This document shows, in pieces, positions 17,204-26,700 of a stretch of DNA of 64,000 nucleotides. Below the pieces are notes generated by a model that worked only from the letters and a program-made list of their open reading frames with translations, was not told the origin of the DNA and ran no database searches. The stretch is from Candidatus Enterococcus leclercqii. Lineage in GTDB: Bacteria; Bacillota; Bacilli; Lactobacillales; Enterococcaceae. Location: positions 1-64,000 of the forward strand of contig NZ_MAEH01000016.1 in the NCBI RefSeq assembly GCF_009933135.1, read 5' to 3'. A program made the translations under genes and the position numbers. Position 1 is the stretch's first letter; every line of letters begins with the position of its first letter.

Positions 17204-17323
17204 TCACTTTCCTTTCTTTTCCATTACTCGGTCTGCAGCTGCGCTTACATTCATCAAACACATCACAGTGACACCAATCATGCTGCCACCGATTACCAAT
17301 AAAATATCTTTTGCAATTCCCAT
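17204..17323 (-). CDS. DUF3789-like small membrane peptide
   Basis: A 39-codon gene: the start MGIAKDILLVIGGSMIG is followed by a hydrophobic stretch and a basic tail ending KKGK. AAGAGGAATC upstream of the ATG is a good ribosome site. Small one-helix proteins of this kind accompany orf19/orf20 in Tn916-like elements. The DUF3789 name is from memory of that context. Confidence 0.7.
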   Translation of the reverse strand: MGIAKDILLVIGGSMIGVTVMCLMNVSAAADRVMEKKGK

Positions 17324-17337
17324 ACTGATTCCTCTTT

Positions 17338-18522
17338 TCATATAATTAAGTTTTCAATCGCCATACTTTGTTGCTCCAAAATCTTTTTATGCCGATCCGA
17401 TAACTGAGCATTCTGTACCATATCAAGAATATAAGTCGTCTGATTTAATCGATCTAACTCCTTAGCCATCTTCCAAGTAGGTGCTACTTGTCGCCCCAGC
17501 CAGTTTAACGTTCTTTCAATGGTATACGGCTTCGGTTCAGAAGTCAGTTGGATTTCTTTACGATTCCGCCCGACAAAACGACCCCATCGTTCATTCAAGG
17601 GCCAGTTAGTTCGCCTTTTTCCTTCCACTTTATCCGCAAATCGTAAATAACGATTAATAATGGAAAAAGCGGTACTTTCAATACTTCGACCTTTTAACAA
17701 GTCTTGTATCGCATGATAGGCACGGTCATTTTTCAACCGAATTTCAAAGCGATTCTTCGTTTCAGTCTGGTCTAATGGAATCCCCAATTTGATATATTGC
17801 TCATAGTCTTTTTCATACAAACAAAAATAAACCTCACTCTTGAGGCTTCCGATATACAATGTATTTCCCATCCCATCTTTTTCATCTGATTTTAAAAGTT
17901 CACCCGAATGGTAACTCTTAAAGGTACGAAACAAAGAAATACATTCTTCCTTCTGACATTTTCTCGTTAATTCAGGAATATTCAATAATCCAACCCGATC
18001 ATTGATTGCTAAATCCAAGCGTTTCATCACGCCCCTTGCTTTTAGACAATCATCGAAGAAGTCATACCAGCTACGTTTTTGAGCGAGCAAAAAGGTTTCA
18101 AATTGTCGACACCCTCGCCCCCTCAATTCCAAAAGAACTCCTTTCTCTTCCTCATGAGAAAGCATCACCACAATATCACCCATGATGTATTGTTCTTGGT
18201 AAGAATAAAAGGCATAGTCTTCATGAAGCATATAGTCAAATTTCAAATGCAAAATCTCTTGCACAATCTTTCGGGCATTCGTTGTGGGAAACCGAATTCT
18301 CACGTAATCAAATAGTAACGTCAAAGGCAAATCAGGATTGAAACTTTCCAATTGGTCGAATACTTTTCTCATTGTCTTCGCAGATGCCGTCACGCCACCA
18401 TTTTCCATTTGATTCAAATAGGGACGACTCAATCCACAAGCAGTAGCCAATTTATTTTGAGAAACACCATATTGAGTGCGTCGCTCTTTTAATAAACGAT
18501 AATCTAAGTTTCGTTGTGCCAA
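17338..18522 (-). CDS. MobT-type relaxase with XRE domain (Tn916 Orf20-like)
   Basis: About 394 residues from TTG 18520-18522. GGAGGTG lies seven bases before that TTG, so it is preferred over an in-frame codon at 18570. Residues about 1-60 form an XRE helix-turn-helix (SQNKLATACGLSRPYLNQME). The remainder is the Rep_trans replication-initiator fold used by MobT relaxases, which nick oriT and pilot the strand. oriT lies about 120 bases upstream. Size is close to Tn916 Orf20. Confidence 0.92.
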   Translation of the reverse strand: MAQRNLDYRLLKERRTQYGVSQNKLATACGLSRPYLNQMENGGVTASAKTMRKVFDQLESFNPDLPLTLLFDYVRIRFPTTNARKIVQEILHLKFDYMLHEDYAFYSYQEQYIMGDIVVMLSHEEEKGVLLELRGRGCRQFETFLLAQKRSWYDFFDDCLKARGVMKRLDLAINDRVGLLNIPELTRKCQKEECISLFRTFKSYHSGELLKSDEKDGMGNTLYIGSLKSEVYFCLYEKDYEQYIKLGIPLDQTETKNRFEIRLKNDRAYHAIQDLLKGRSIESTAFSIINRYLRFADKVEGKRRTNWPLNERWGRFVGRNRKEIQLTSEPKPYTIERTLNWLGRQVAPTWKMAKELDRLNQTTYILDMVQNAQLSDRHKKILEQQSMAIENLII

Positions 18523-18644
18523 GTTCTCACCTCCAAATGAGTATGTTAAATTTTTCAAATGAGTTAACATCGGGTCAAACAGCTAATTATTCTTGCTATA
18601 ACAACAATTCTTAATCGCTGCTTGCTTGTTTTTTGTGTTTTTGT

Positions 18645-18668
18645 ACCCCCCTGTTAGATACGGGGGGT
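18645..18668 (-). other. oriT: oriT nic region of the Tn916/ICEBs1 type
   Basis: Minus-strand inverted repeat ACCCCCC-GTATCTAACA-GGGGGGT, the C-run/TAACA/G-run pattern of oriT in Tn916, ICESt3 and ICEBs1. It lies just upstream of the MobT relaxase gene. The nick is expected within or beside the central segment. Confidence 0.85.
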
Positions 18669-18675
18669 GAAACAT

Positions 18676-18756
18676 CATGGCCGGCTAACGCCGTCCATGA
18701 ACAGGCACAGCACCGCAGAGGATTTCTGCTTCGCAAATCCCCCGCGGTCAGTGCCT
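18676..18756. repeat. Two further hairpins flanking oriT
   Basis: A CATGG...CCATG hairpin (18676-18699) is followed by a long imperfect GC-rich hairpin (18703-18756; arms AGGCAC and GTGCCT, with internal ACCGC/GCGGT and GGATTT/AAATCC pairs). Such structures near oriT can be accessory relaxase or auxiliary-protein sites or a single-strand origin. Which one applies here is not visible. Confidence 0.6.
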
Positions 18757-18777
18757 ATCAGTTTGGTTACTTAGTTG

Positions 18778-19068
18778 TCATTCATCCGTAATGCCATCTG
18801 CCTCAAGCTCTGCTTTCATTTCTAACAAGTATTGACGAATATCCGGTTCTTTCGCTTGGTCCGCAATCCGTTCAAATTCTGCGATTACTTGATTTATTTC
18901 AATTCGAGGATCACTCTCCTCGTCCATCAAATAAGGATCACTAGCGACTTTCACCCCATTCTTGCGAATTTCAAAGTTTAGCCAACGTAATTGCTCTTCC
19001 AATTCTGGGTCTGACTGAATCTTTCCAATCACCCAATAAACTTCCCCAATTAATTCATCATAAATCAT
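18778..19068 (-). CDS. Hypothetical acidic protein downstream of the methyltransferase
   Basis: A 96-residue acidic, helical protein with no recognised domain. Its ATG overlaps the end of the methyltransferase gene by about 11 bases, so the two were probably co-translated. It may be an accessory of the modification gene, but nothing in the sequence states its role. Confidence 0.6.
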   Translation of the reverse strand: MIYDELIGEVYWVIGKIQSDPELEEQLRWLNFEIRKNGVKVASDPYLMDEESDPRIEINQVIAEFERIADQAKEPDIRQYLLEMKAELEADGITDE

Positions 19069-20200
19069 GGACCTCCGCCTCCTTTAATCTTCTGGCAATA
19101 TCAAAAACGACCGGAACTGTTACAGAATTTCCAGCCTGTTTATACAACTGACTATCTGAATTCACTTTTGCTGCTCTTTCAAAAGCCCAGTCAGGAAATC
19201 CTTGTAGCCGCCAGCACTCTCGCGGTGTCAATTTACGTATCTGATATTCTTCTGTGAGAACTGCTTGTTGGTCTCCTGTCAGTAAAGTATGAACACTCTG
19301 TTTTCCAAGACGACCACGGCGACTTTTAGAACGAGGAAAAGCCAGGTTCACACTATCCCCTGGCTTGACTTCTTGATATTCTGTTTCATTTTTGCGAACC
19401 ATGATTTTTGTGCCACCTTGTTTCGTGGACAAGGTTGGCGCTGTTCCAGTGATATCATAAACTCGTTTATCTTGTTCATAATTTCCAGGCAACATACCCG
19501 CCACCAATATGCCCTCCTTTACTGGCTGAGCAATTTTTATACTCTCATCACCTGTTAGTGTTGGCGAAATACCGTCTGAACCATAGACTTGCCCACCCAT
19601 CCCGCGATTGGAGGGATTAATATTCAGCAAGTTTCTGATTTTTTGATCAGATGCTGCAGACGATCCAAGGATAGGAAATACTTGTTCGGTACATGCGTCT
19701 CGAGAATGTCCGATAAGAAATACTCGCTCACGGCTTTGGGGAACGTAGGCCTTTGAGTTAAGCACCTGCCATTCCACATCATACCCCAATCCATCCAACG
19801 TTCGGAGGATCGTTTCGAACGTAGCCCCTCCTTCGTGATTAAGCAATCATCGGACGTTCTCAAGGAATAAAAGCTTAGGTTGTAGAAGAGCGGCGAACCG
19901 AGCGATTTCAAAGAATAGAGTACCTCGAGTATCGGAAAATCCTTTCCGATTTCCCGCAATTGAAAAAGCTTGGCACGGAAAGCCACCGCAAAGGATGTCA
20001 ACTGGTCCGAGGGATTGAACAAGCTCGTCTGGTACACTTGTGATGTCATACATTTCCACCTCCTCTTTCGTATTATGGATTGCCTTATAGCTACGTCTAG
20101 CAAATTCATCAATTTCACAAAAGTCGATACAGTGATGTCCAGCTTGTTCCATGCCAAGACGAAAACCACCAATACCGGCAAATAAATCTAAAAAAGTCAT
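19058..20200 (-). pseudogene. DNA (cytosine-5) methyltransferase interrupted by an in-frame TGA
   Basis: The frame encodes a C5-cytosine methyltransferase of about 380 residues. It has motif I (DLFAGIGGFRLG), catalytic motif IV (GGFPCQAFS, about residue 72-80), motif VI (LFLENV), the SRERVFLIG block, a target-recognition region, and motifs IX-X (LTPRECWRLQGFP, YKQAGNSVTVPV). Right after LENVR a TGA (19847-19849) replaces the usual Gly codon of ENV-GLL, and the frame continues at once with LLNHEGGATFETIL. A single GGA-to-TGA change therefore splits the gene, with the catalytic Cys in the first part and target recognition in the second. No restriction gene is beside it, so it was probably an orphan protective methylase of the element. 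Confidence 0.85.
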
Positions 20201-20223
20201 AACTCACCCATTTCTTTGCAAAG

Positions 20224-20253
20224 AAAAAAGCCAAGAACATTTTCGTTCTTGGC
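20224..20253 (-). terminator. Intrinsic terminator after the zeta-toxin cassette
   Basis: Perfect minus-strand hairpin GCCAAGAAC/GTTCTTGGC (20230-20238 and 20245-20253) followed by six T residues. It separates the toxin cassette from the methyltransferase gene. Confidence 0.85.
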
Positions 20254-20276
20254 TCATAAATAACTGTTTTACCTTT

Positions 20277-20441
20277 CTATTTCTTATCTAATCCAACCAA
20301 TTTTCTTTGTTTTTCATTGGCTTGATCGGCAATATACTTAATTACCATTTTAAATTCTTTCGCAGTAGCCTTTTCTGATAAATCAGCAATGCTCTTATTA
20401 TATTTTTTTACAATATTCGTTACTTGTTCTTTCTCAGTCAT
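20277..20441 (-). CDS. Small protein encoded with the zeta toxin, candidate antitoxin
   Basis: A 54-residue helical, basic protein from ATG 20439-20441 (MTEKEQVTNIV), with GGAGGTT upstream. The ATG overlaps the end of the zeta-toxin gene in another frame. It lies downstream of the toxin, whereas epsilon and PezA antitoxins are usually upstream, and it does not obviously resemble either. Its tight coupling makes a neutralising role plausible but unproven. Confidence 0.6.
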   Translation of the reverse strand: MTEKEQVTNIVKKYNKSIADLSEKATAKEFKMVIKYIADQANEKQRKLVGLDKK

Positions 20442-21108
20442 GTAATTGAACCTCCAAATCTTCCTCACTATACTGTAATGGCAAAAATAACTCAAGATTA
20501 TCTGCGGCATAATGAACTTCAGAAATATTATTCATATAATCTTTGATAATGATATGAAGCAATACATCTGGATGTTTGCTCTTTACTTTTTCAATATTTT
20601 CTCTTGATTTAAAAAAAGCATTAATGAACGCTTTTTTCGGAACATGGCGACCTTCCGCAATTTCGCGCTTTTGAGTAAAATGCCATGCAGTCTTCGGATC
20701 TTGATAAACATAGAAAATTGTTACTCGAAAATGATTTTTCAATGCTCGAGAAATATTTTTTTCAGCACTCAATATAGCAAATGTAGCATCTAATATAAAT
20801 GAATAGCCATACTCCAAAACATATTTGAGGGACTGTTCAACTAACCACGAAGATGCTTTTTGGAAAAGGCTAGAATTTTTCCCATTGTAATCAGGAAATT
20901 GTGTACGAAAAAAATCGGCATCAATAATCACATGATTATCATAATTTTCAGCCAAGCCAATCGCAACTTCTGATTTTCCAGCACCAGGACTTCCAGCCAT
21001 AAAGACCGCATCTCGACCAGCTTCAGGGGACTTTCCTTCGATAATACAAGAAATAAACTTATCCTTATTTGCTTTTGCGTATTCTAAATAAGAATCATTC
21101 ATTTCCAC
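20434..21108 (-). CDS. Zeta toxin family kinase
   Basis: About 224 residues from GTG 21106-21108, six bases after GGGGAGG (an ATG two codons later is the other option). The P-loop is GSPGAGKSEVA (about 40-50), followed by an IIDADFFR block and a conserved basic region (QKREIAEGRHVP). Zeta/PezT toxins phosphorylate UDP-N-acetylglucosamine, blocking cell-wall synthesis, and stabilise mobile elements. It lies between oriT and the coupling-protein gene, so it is likely an addiction module. No epsilon-like antitoxin is found upstream. Confidence 0.85.
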   Translation of the reverse strand: MEMNDSYLEYAKANKDKFISCIIEGKSPEAGRDAVFMAGSPGAGKSEVAIGLAENYDNHVIIDADFFRTQFPDYNGKNSSLFQKASSWLVEQSLKYVLEYGYSFILDATFAILSAEKNISRALKNHFRVTIFYVYQDPKTAWHFTQKREIAEGRHVPKKAFINAFFKSRENIEKVKSKHPDVLLHIIIKDYMNNISEVHYAADNLELFLPLQYSEEDLEVQLHD

Positions 21109-21186
21109 TTTTTTCCTCCCCTTTCTCTCCATCCATTACAAGTATTATACGTCATTTTCAGTATAAAGTCAGTCTTTGAAAGTTAT

Positions 21187-22536
21187 TCAATTACTCCTAT
21201 CTATTTTTACTAATTTGTGAATAGAACTTAAAAAATCATATTCCTTTGGAACCAATGGCGTGTAAAACTCACTGATCACGCTACCTCCTGTATCGACATA
21301 GCCACGACCTTTGATTCGCTTCATAAAGAAATTTTTATCAACTTCACCAAACATCATGGAATATCCAAGATCACTCATTCGACCCAAAGCGACACGAAAA
21401 TTGAACTGATCACGAATCCCGTCTCCCAGATATTTTGCATCAGGTCTTTGACAAGCAAGAACTAAAAAGAAACCTGATTGTCGGCCTAACATGACAATTT
21501 GCTTGAGTTTATTTAAAATCACGGCACTCTCTTTTGTCGTTAACATTTCCATATAAGCCACATATTCATCAAAAATCAAGAAATTTGGCGCAAGTCCTAG
21601 ATACGCATAATTCTCTCCTGTTTTGTAGTTTGGCATTTCTTTCATCGCCGTACTACGAGCCATCATACGTTCATAAAAATTCGCCACGCAAGTAGAAATC
21701 TCCTCCTTCTGATAATAAACGTGGGGCATTACGGTAGTTAAATCCGCCAAATCTGCATTTTTCGGATCGAGGACAAACAATTCCGCATCAGATTTTAGTA
21801 GAGCTTGAATAATCGTTAATAAAAAATAGGTTTTCCCACCGCCCGTACCGCCAGCTATTAACATATGGGGTAATGAATCATACGCCCATACTTGGTTTTT
21901 CATCAATCGCAAACTGCCGTTTTCTGCTACGACTTCCTCAATTCCAATCCGATTGGCGATCATATCATAGAGCAACGTATATTCGACATAAGAATCTTTC
22001 AACTCCTTTTCTACTAGCTCACAGTACAATCCACTTTCCAACTTTTTTTCCAACTTCAAGAGCTGATCCTGATACTTGCCTAGCGAGATTTGAACAAAAA
22101 TTGAAAGTAGACCGTCCTTCATTCGATAATAGATTTTGGGAAAGTAACTGATTGTCTCTTTAGTTCGATTGCTATTGAGGTCTTTGAAAAAACCTTCCTG
22201 CTGCGATTGTTTCACTTCATACCAGTGATTTTCTAAAATCATTCGCGCCAGCTTTTGTCGATGCCACAGGCTCCGCCAATGATTGGGAAAAAAATGAATA
22301 TAAAGTAATATCATACTCCCTGATAGTGCCATACTTGCAAGTATAAAAATCAAATCCCAGATGGACCAAGACCTTTCTATTCTTAGTAACGATAACTTTG
22401 TAAAATCAAGACTCAGAAGTTCATCGAGATAAAAGATACTCAGCCAACCTAAAAATAGGATTATCAGCCATCCAAGAACAAAGTGATAAATTAGATTTTG
22501 ATCTCCTGCACGTATACGGTGTCCTTTGTAATACAC
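21187..22536 (-). CDS. FtsK/TcpA-type coupling ATPase (Tn916 Orf21-like)
   Basis: A 449-residue membrane-anchored ATPase that delivers the relaxase-DNA complex to the channel. Two hydrophobic segments lie near residues 17-35 and 60-80, and the P-loop is AGGTGGGKTYFLL (about 228-240). Later blocks FVLDPKNADL and FLIFDEYVAYME (Walker B) are FtsK/SpoIIIE-like. The start is GTG with GGAGGTGAAG upstream. Size is close to Tn916 Orf21. Confidence 0.93.
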   Translation of the reverse strand: MYYKGHRIRAGDQNLIYHFVLGWLIILFLGWLSIFYLDELLSLDFTKLSLLRIERSWSIWDLIFILASMALSGSMILLYIHFFPNHWRSLWHRQKLARMILENHWYEVKQSQQEGFFKDLNSNRTKETISYFPKIYYRMKDGLLSIFVQISLGKYQDQLLKLEKKLESGLYCELVEKELKDSYVEYTLLYDMIANRIGIEEVVAENGSLRLMKNQVWAYDSLPHMLIAGGTGGGKTYFLLTIIQALLKSDAELFVLDPKNADLADLTTVMPHVYYQKEEISTCVANFYERMMARSTAMKEMPNYKTGENYAYLGLAPNFLIFDEYVAYMEMLTTKESAVILNKLKQIVMLGRQSGFFLVLACQRPDAKYLGDGIRDQFNFRVALGRMSDLGYSMMFGEVDKNFFMKRIKGRGYVDTGGSVISEFYTPLVPKEYDFLSSIHKLVKIDRSN

Positions 22537-22551
22537 TTTTTCTTCACCTCC

Positions 22552-22582
22552 AAAAAAAGGCCCAAAGAAGTTTAATTGGGCC
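22552..22582 (-). terminator. Intrinsic terminator upstream of the coupling-protein gene
   Basis: Perfect minus-strand hairpin GGCCCAA/TTGGGCC (22559-22565 and 22576-22582) followed by seven T residues. It lies between the 113-residue gene and the coupling ATPase, so it may limit read-through into the transfer operon. Confidence 0.8.
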
Positions 22583-22599
22583 GCTTTCCACTATTTTCT

Positions 22600-22941
22600 T
22601 TAATTATTTACCTTGGCGGGAAACTGTTTAGTTTGGATGAGTTGTTGCAAAAATCCTTCAATCACAGTGGGCATTTCCATTCCCAGTGTTTCTATCACTG
22701 ATTCCGCTTCCCGACAAAGACGTTCATCTACTTCCACCACTATATAGAAAGAGCCAGCTTCGTCTAACCAATCTAGGACGTCCAACTCATCCACATTTTC
22801 TTCCGTTTCAAAAAATTCCGGATGCATAAGGAGAAACATCTTTTCATCTACTGTCAGTGCTTCATTAACTTGTTCACTCGTCAACTCCCCCTTTCCATAC
22901 TGATCCAAGCAGTCTAAAATATGTTCGACATTGATTTCCAT
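22600..22941 (-). CDS. Hypothetical protein with RelB/DinJ-like C-terminus
   Basis: About 113 residues from ATG 22939-22941 (MEINVEH), preceded by AGGTGAAG. The first 60 residues are acidic. The C-terminal half (IVVEVDERLCREAESVIETL, then MPTVIEGFLQQLI) resembles the ribbon-helix-helix of RelB/DinJ antitoxins. No toxin gene follows. It could regulate the module's transcription. It is not part of the classical Tn916 set. Confidence 0.6.
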   Translation of the reverse strand: MEINVEHILDCLDQYGKGELTSEQVNEALTVDEKMFLLMHPEFFETEENVDELDVLDWLDEAGSFYIVVEVDERLCREAESVIETLGMEMPTVIEGFLQQLIQTKQFPAKVNN

Positions 22942-22950
22942 TTTCTTCAC

Positions 22951-23325
22951 CTATTTCTTTCCCTCATTTTTAACATCAGAATTACCTTGATTGATTTGAC
23001 GTTTCAATACCAAATCATCTGCTTTAATAAACCAATTAACTGTCGTTCCTTCACGGAAAACATAATTCGCAACAGTATCCACGACTGGGTTTACTAATTC
23101 GATCTCAGTGTCATAGCCAAACTCTCGTAAAGGTACATTCGACGGAATGCTCACTTGAATCATTCGACCTTGAGCAGATGATTTCAAATTATACGTCCGT
23201 TCTTTTACCTCATTACTAACCGTCCCATCTTCATTTTGCTTGCGTACTTCTCGACGCAGTGCTGAAAAACGCAACTTGCCAAACGTTAATTCTGAATCTA
23301 CGACAATACCTTCTGCTAATCTCAT
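22951..23325 (-). CDS. Tn916 Orf22-like conserved conjugation-module protein
   Basis: A 124-residue soluble protein with no catalytic motif seen (MRLAEGIVVDSELTFGKLRF). Size, order and pairing with the next gene match Tn916 orf22, a YdcP-like family whose function is unknown. It ends directly before the RelB-like gene and follows orf23 by 12 bases. Confidence 0.85.
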   Translation of the reverse strand: MRLAEGIVVDSELTFGKLRFSALRREVRKQNEDGTVSNEVKERTYNLKSSAQGRMIQVSIPSNVPLREFGYDTEIELVNPVVDTVANYVFREGTTVNWFIKADDLVLKRQINQGNSDVKNEGKK

Positions 23326-23337
23326 ATTCTCTTCCCC

Positions 23338-23652
23338 CTATGCTTTCACTAAATCATCGACATACAATACATAATCCGTAAAACCTCGGTTTTCGATTTC
23401 ATAACCATTGGCAACTAAGTGAGGATTGACTGCTTTTAACGGTTGATCTTGGTCAAAATCTTTTTCACCGGCCTCTGCTGCTACCACTACCTCAATATCA
23501 TCGGCGCGTTGTTTACTAGAATATAAATGGTAACTACGTCCAATTACAGAAGTGTTTCGACCATACCCTTCTGTGAGAATTCTTCCTTCCCCACCATAAG
23601 TTATTTTTCCAAAAGTCTCTGTCATATCTGGCACGACAAATTTTAATTCCAT
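23338..23652 (-). CDS. Tn916 Orf23-like conserved conjugation-module protein
   Basis: A 104-residue protein from ATG 23650-23652 (MELKFVVPDMTETFGKI), with AGAGGAAAAATA upstream. A longer frame to 23727 has no ribosome site and runs through a terminator, so it is rejected. It belongs to the YdcP-like family paired with Orf22; both share a related N-terminal pattern (FGK-block). Function unknown. Confidence 0.85.
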   Translation of the reverse strand: MELKFVVPDMTETFGKITYGGEGRILTEGYGRNTSVIGRSYHLYSSKQRADDIEVVVAAEAGEKDFDQDQPLKAVNPHLVANGYEIENRGFTDYVLYVDDLVKA

Positions 23653-23679
23653 TATTTTTCCTCTTTTCATTTTTAGTTT

Positions 23680-23725
23680 TGAATACAAAAATAGCACGAC
23701 CACTATAATCTGGAGGTGGTCGCGC
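23680..23725 (-). terminator. Terminator or attenuator between the adhesin and orf23
   Basis: Minus-strand hairpin GCGCGACCAC/GTGGTCGTGC (23694-23703 and 23716-23725) followed by a T-rich stretch. It sits 30-70 bases after the adhesin stop and just before the orf23 ribosome site. Confidence 0.75.
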
Positions 23726-23765
23726 ACATTGCTTCATATAGTTAAATTTTTTCATTCAATCATTC

Positions 23766-26700
23766 TTAATTTCGACGATTCCAGAAGTAGTAACCAGCCG
23801 TTACAAAAATCAAAGTAAAGCCGATAAACAATAAAAGGGTGGAATTCTTTTCACCAGTTTTAGGGAATTCTTTCACTGTTGAATCTCCTGGTATCGTAGA
23901 TGCTTTGGGTTGTTCTGGTGTACTAGGAATTGTTGGAACCTCTATTGGTGATAGTGTTTGCGATTTTTCTGACAAGTCTTCATTATGCTTGCCATTGATA
24001 GTTCCATCTTTATCGTAATTAATTTCCGTAAAAGTAAACTTGGTGCCTTCAGGATACTTGCCGGTATCTACTTTTTCAGCAAGCACAGTTCTGGTGAATT
24101 CTTTGTCATTCACTTCATAATCAATCTTGCCAGATTTCCAAATTTCTTTGTTTGTTCTATCTGGAAGTAAAGCATACAGGATTGTTTCAAAAGCTTCTTT
24201 TGATCCGTCTAGTACATCATGAGTAATGGAAACATCATCAAACATATCCACTACATCCCCATGAGTGAAGGTTTGTGAACCATCCTCTAAGTGAGCCTTG
24301 GTTTGAATTGATACATGACGTTCAACCGTACAATTCACCGTTTGGGCTTGATTATTCAAGCTGGCATCTTCGGCAACTGGTTCATCGCCGGCATCATAGG
24401 ACTTTTTGTCTTCATATACATAATTGAATAAGACGATTGTTTTGTCCAAAACTTGTTCAGCCGTCAGTTTATGAAGTATCTCCCAAGTGCCAGCTTTTTC
24501 TTTATTGGATAACGCAGCAGTTGTTTCAGCAATCACAACTGGTTTCGCCTTTTCATCTTTTTCTTGTGCTTCTTTCGTTGCCTGAACGTCAATCGCCTGA
24601 GACACCACATACCAATCTTTTCTAATTTCATGCAGGTTGTAGCTCAATTTATCAATTAACTCAGTAGAATCTAAATTAGCTAATTCTTTGTTGCCATCTT
24701 TCCAAGTTGCGAGGGAAGTCAAACTATCTTCTTCCTCAGGCAAATCATAGAGCATCAACCGATTCAAGCTAACAGAAAAATCATTATTGGTTAATTCCTC
24801 ATAAGGAACCGTTACAGTCTTAATCGGATGTTTTTGACCTTGTTCCGTAATGGTAAAGATATACTCGCTTTTGTCATAGTTTTCTTTATTTTCCTTGAAA
24901 TTAGAACAAATTTCTAAAGGCTGAATCTTCTGAAATCCTTCTGGCGCCTTAACCTCTTCCAATAAATAGTCACCATAAGGAATGTTTTCAAACTTGCCGT
25001 ATCCATCAAATCCCAATTGTTCATTGTAACCTGTCGTTGCCTCATCTTCAGCGCCGGTAATTTCATTGGTTCCTTCCAACGGTATTAATTTGAAAGTCAA
25101 ATCATTAAACCCGGTTCCGGCAGTTCCAGCAGCAGATCCAGCAAACTTGAAGAAATCAAACCCAAAGCGGATTACTTGTTCCTTCGCTGTGACATCGCAC
25201 GTAATCACCGCATTTCCCTCGTTGTCATCAACTTTTTTTATTGAGACAGGATATTTTGTTTCATCCAAAGTATAGCCTTCGGGTGCTTTCGTTTCTTGCC
25301 AATAATACTCATTGAGGGCCAAATGCTTAACCGCCACTTGATTGTTTTCATCTAGCGTTAGAGTGACTCTTTCCTCAGAAGCTTTCGTTCCTGTTACTAA
25401 CTTTGGTTTAAACGCATCCGCCCATTTGACGGCTTGACCATCTTTTTCAGTAAACAAAGTGTATTCTGCACCTGTAAATTCTGCTTTTCCTTGAGTCTTA
25501 TCCCCAGTATCTTTATCTTCCTTCGTCAAAGTCGTTTCGCCAGTAATTTCTTGGTTTTTACCTTCGACATGACTGGTAACAAGTGCTACAGTTTGGTTGG
25601 CATATTTCAATTCAACTTTTACTGGTTTAAAGGTGTTCACAAAACCATTACTAGCCTTTGTTTCTGTCACATAATACGTGCCCAATTCCAATGCGTCAGA
25701 AATATCTTTTGGTGTTTCCGCATGCCCTTTTTCATCGGTAGTAATTTCTTGAACGATTTCACCAGTCGGGCTACCTTTACGAATGGCAAAGGTATTGCCC
25801 GCTAGGGAATAATTCTCACTCCAAAGATTATCTCCCGTTTCTACCCCAGTCTTATCCAAAATAATTTGACCTTTTTCACGCGTATTTTTAGAAGTCACTG
25901 AAATGGTTTCGCCAGCCTTTATCGTTGCGGTCATTGGTGTAGTATCAATCGTATAAGGTGCTGGGACTGATTTTTCAGTAATCGTTACTTTTGTATCATG
26001 TGGAATCCCATCAATGTCAGCAAGCCCATCTTTATCGGTAGTAACATCTTTTTCGGGAAGAACTTTCCCAAAATCTAAATGGAATACTGTCCCTGGAACA
26101 ACATTACCAGATTCCTTGTCAACCTTTTTAATTTTCAGTGAACCCTTTGTTTCAACATCAATTTTAATAGTATAAGTGTTGGGCTTATCAATTGCCCCTG
26201 CCATTACAGTTTGACTCCCAAATTTTTTATAAGTGACAGGTGTTCCATTATCTGCGGTTTTTTTTAGTGTCAGCACTCCTTGTTTTGAATTTACATTTGG
26301 TGTAATCACCAGTCGATTGCCATTAACATGATAATCAACATTTGCCGTATTTTGGATTACTTCATCAAATTCAAACAAGTTCACTCCTTCCGTATCAGTC
26401 ACAGTAGTCGATTGGCCTAACACCGTTTTCAACGTAGAATTATGGAAACTTGGTTTTTTTTGATACTCTTCAATTACTCGATTGATTTTGGACTCAATCT
26501 CAGCAATGTTTATCGAACTACCATCCGGTCTTTTGATTGAATTTAGAGTATAACCATTAACTTCTTCCCAAATCATTTTTTGTGCAACTATATTGGTATC
26601 CATATCAGTACCTGCATATTTCCAAAGAACGGAAACCAATTTTGCTTTTTCTGGCATAGATGGTAAGGGATTTTTCTCATAACCAGGTGTAACCTCTGTA

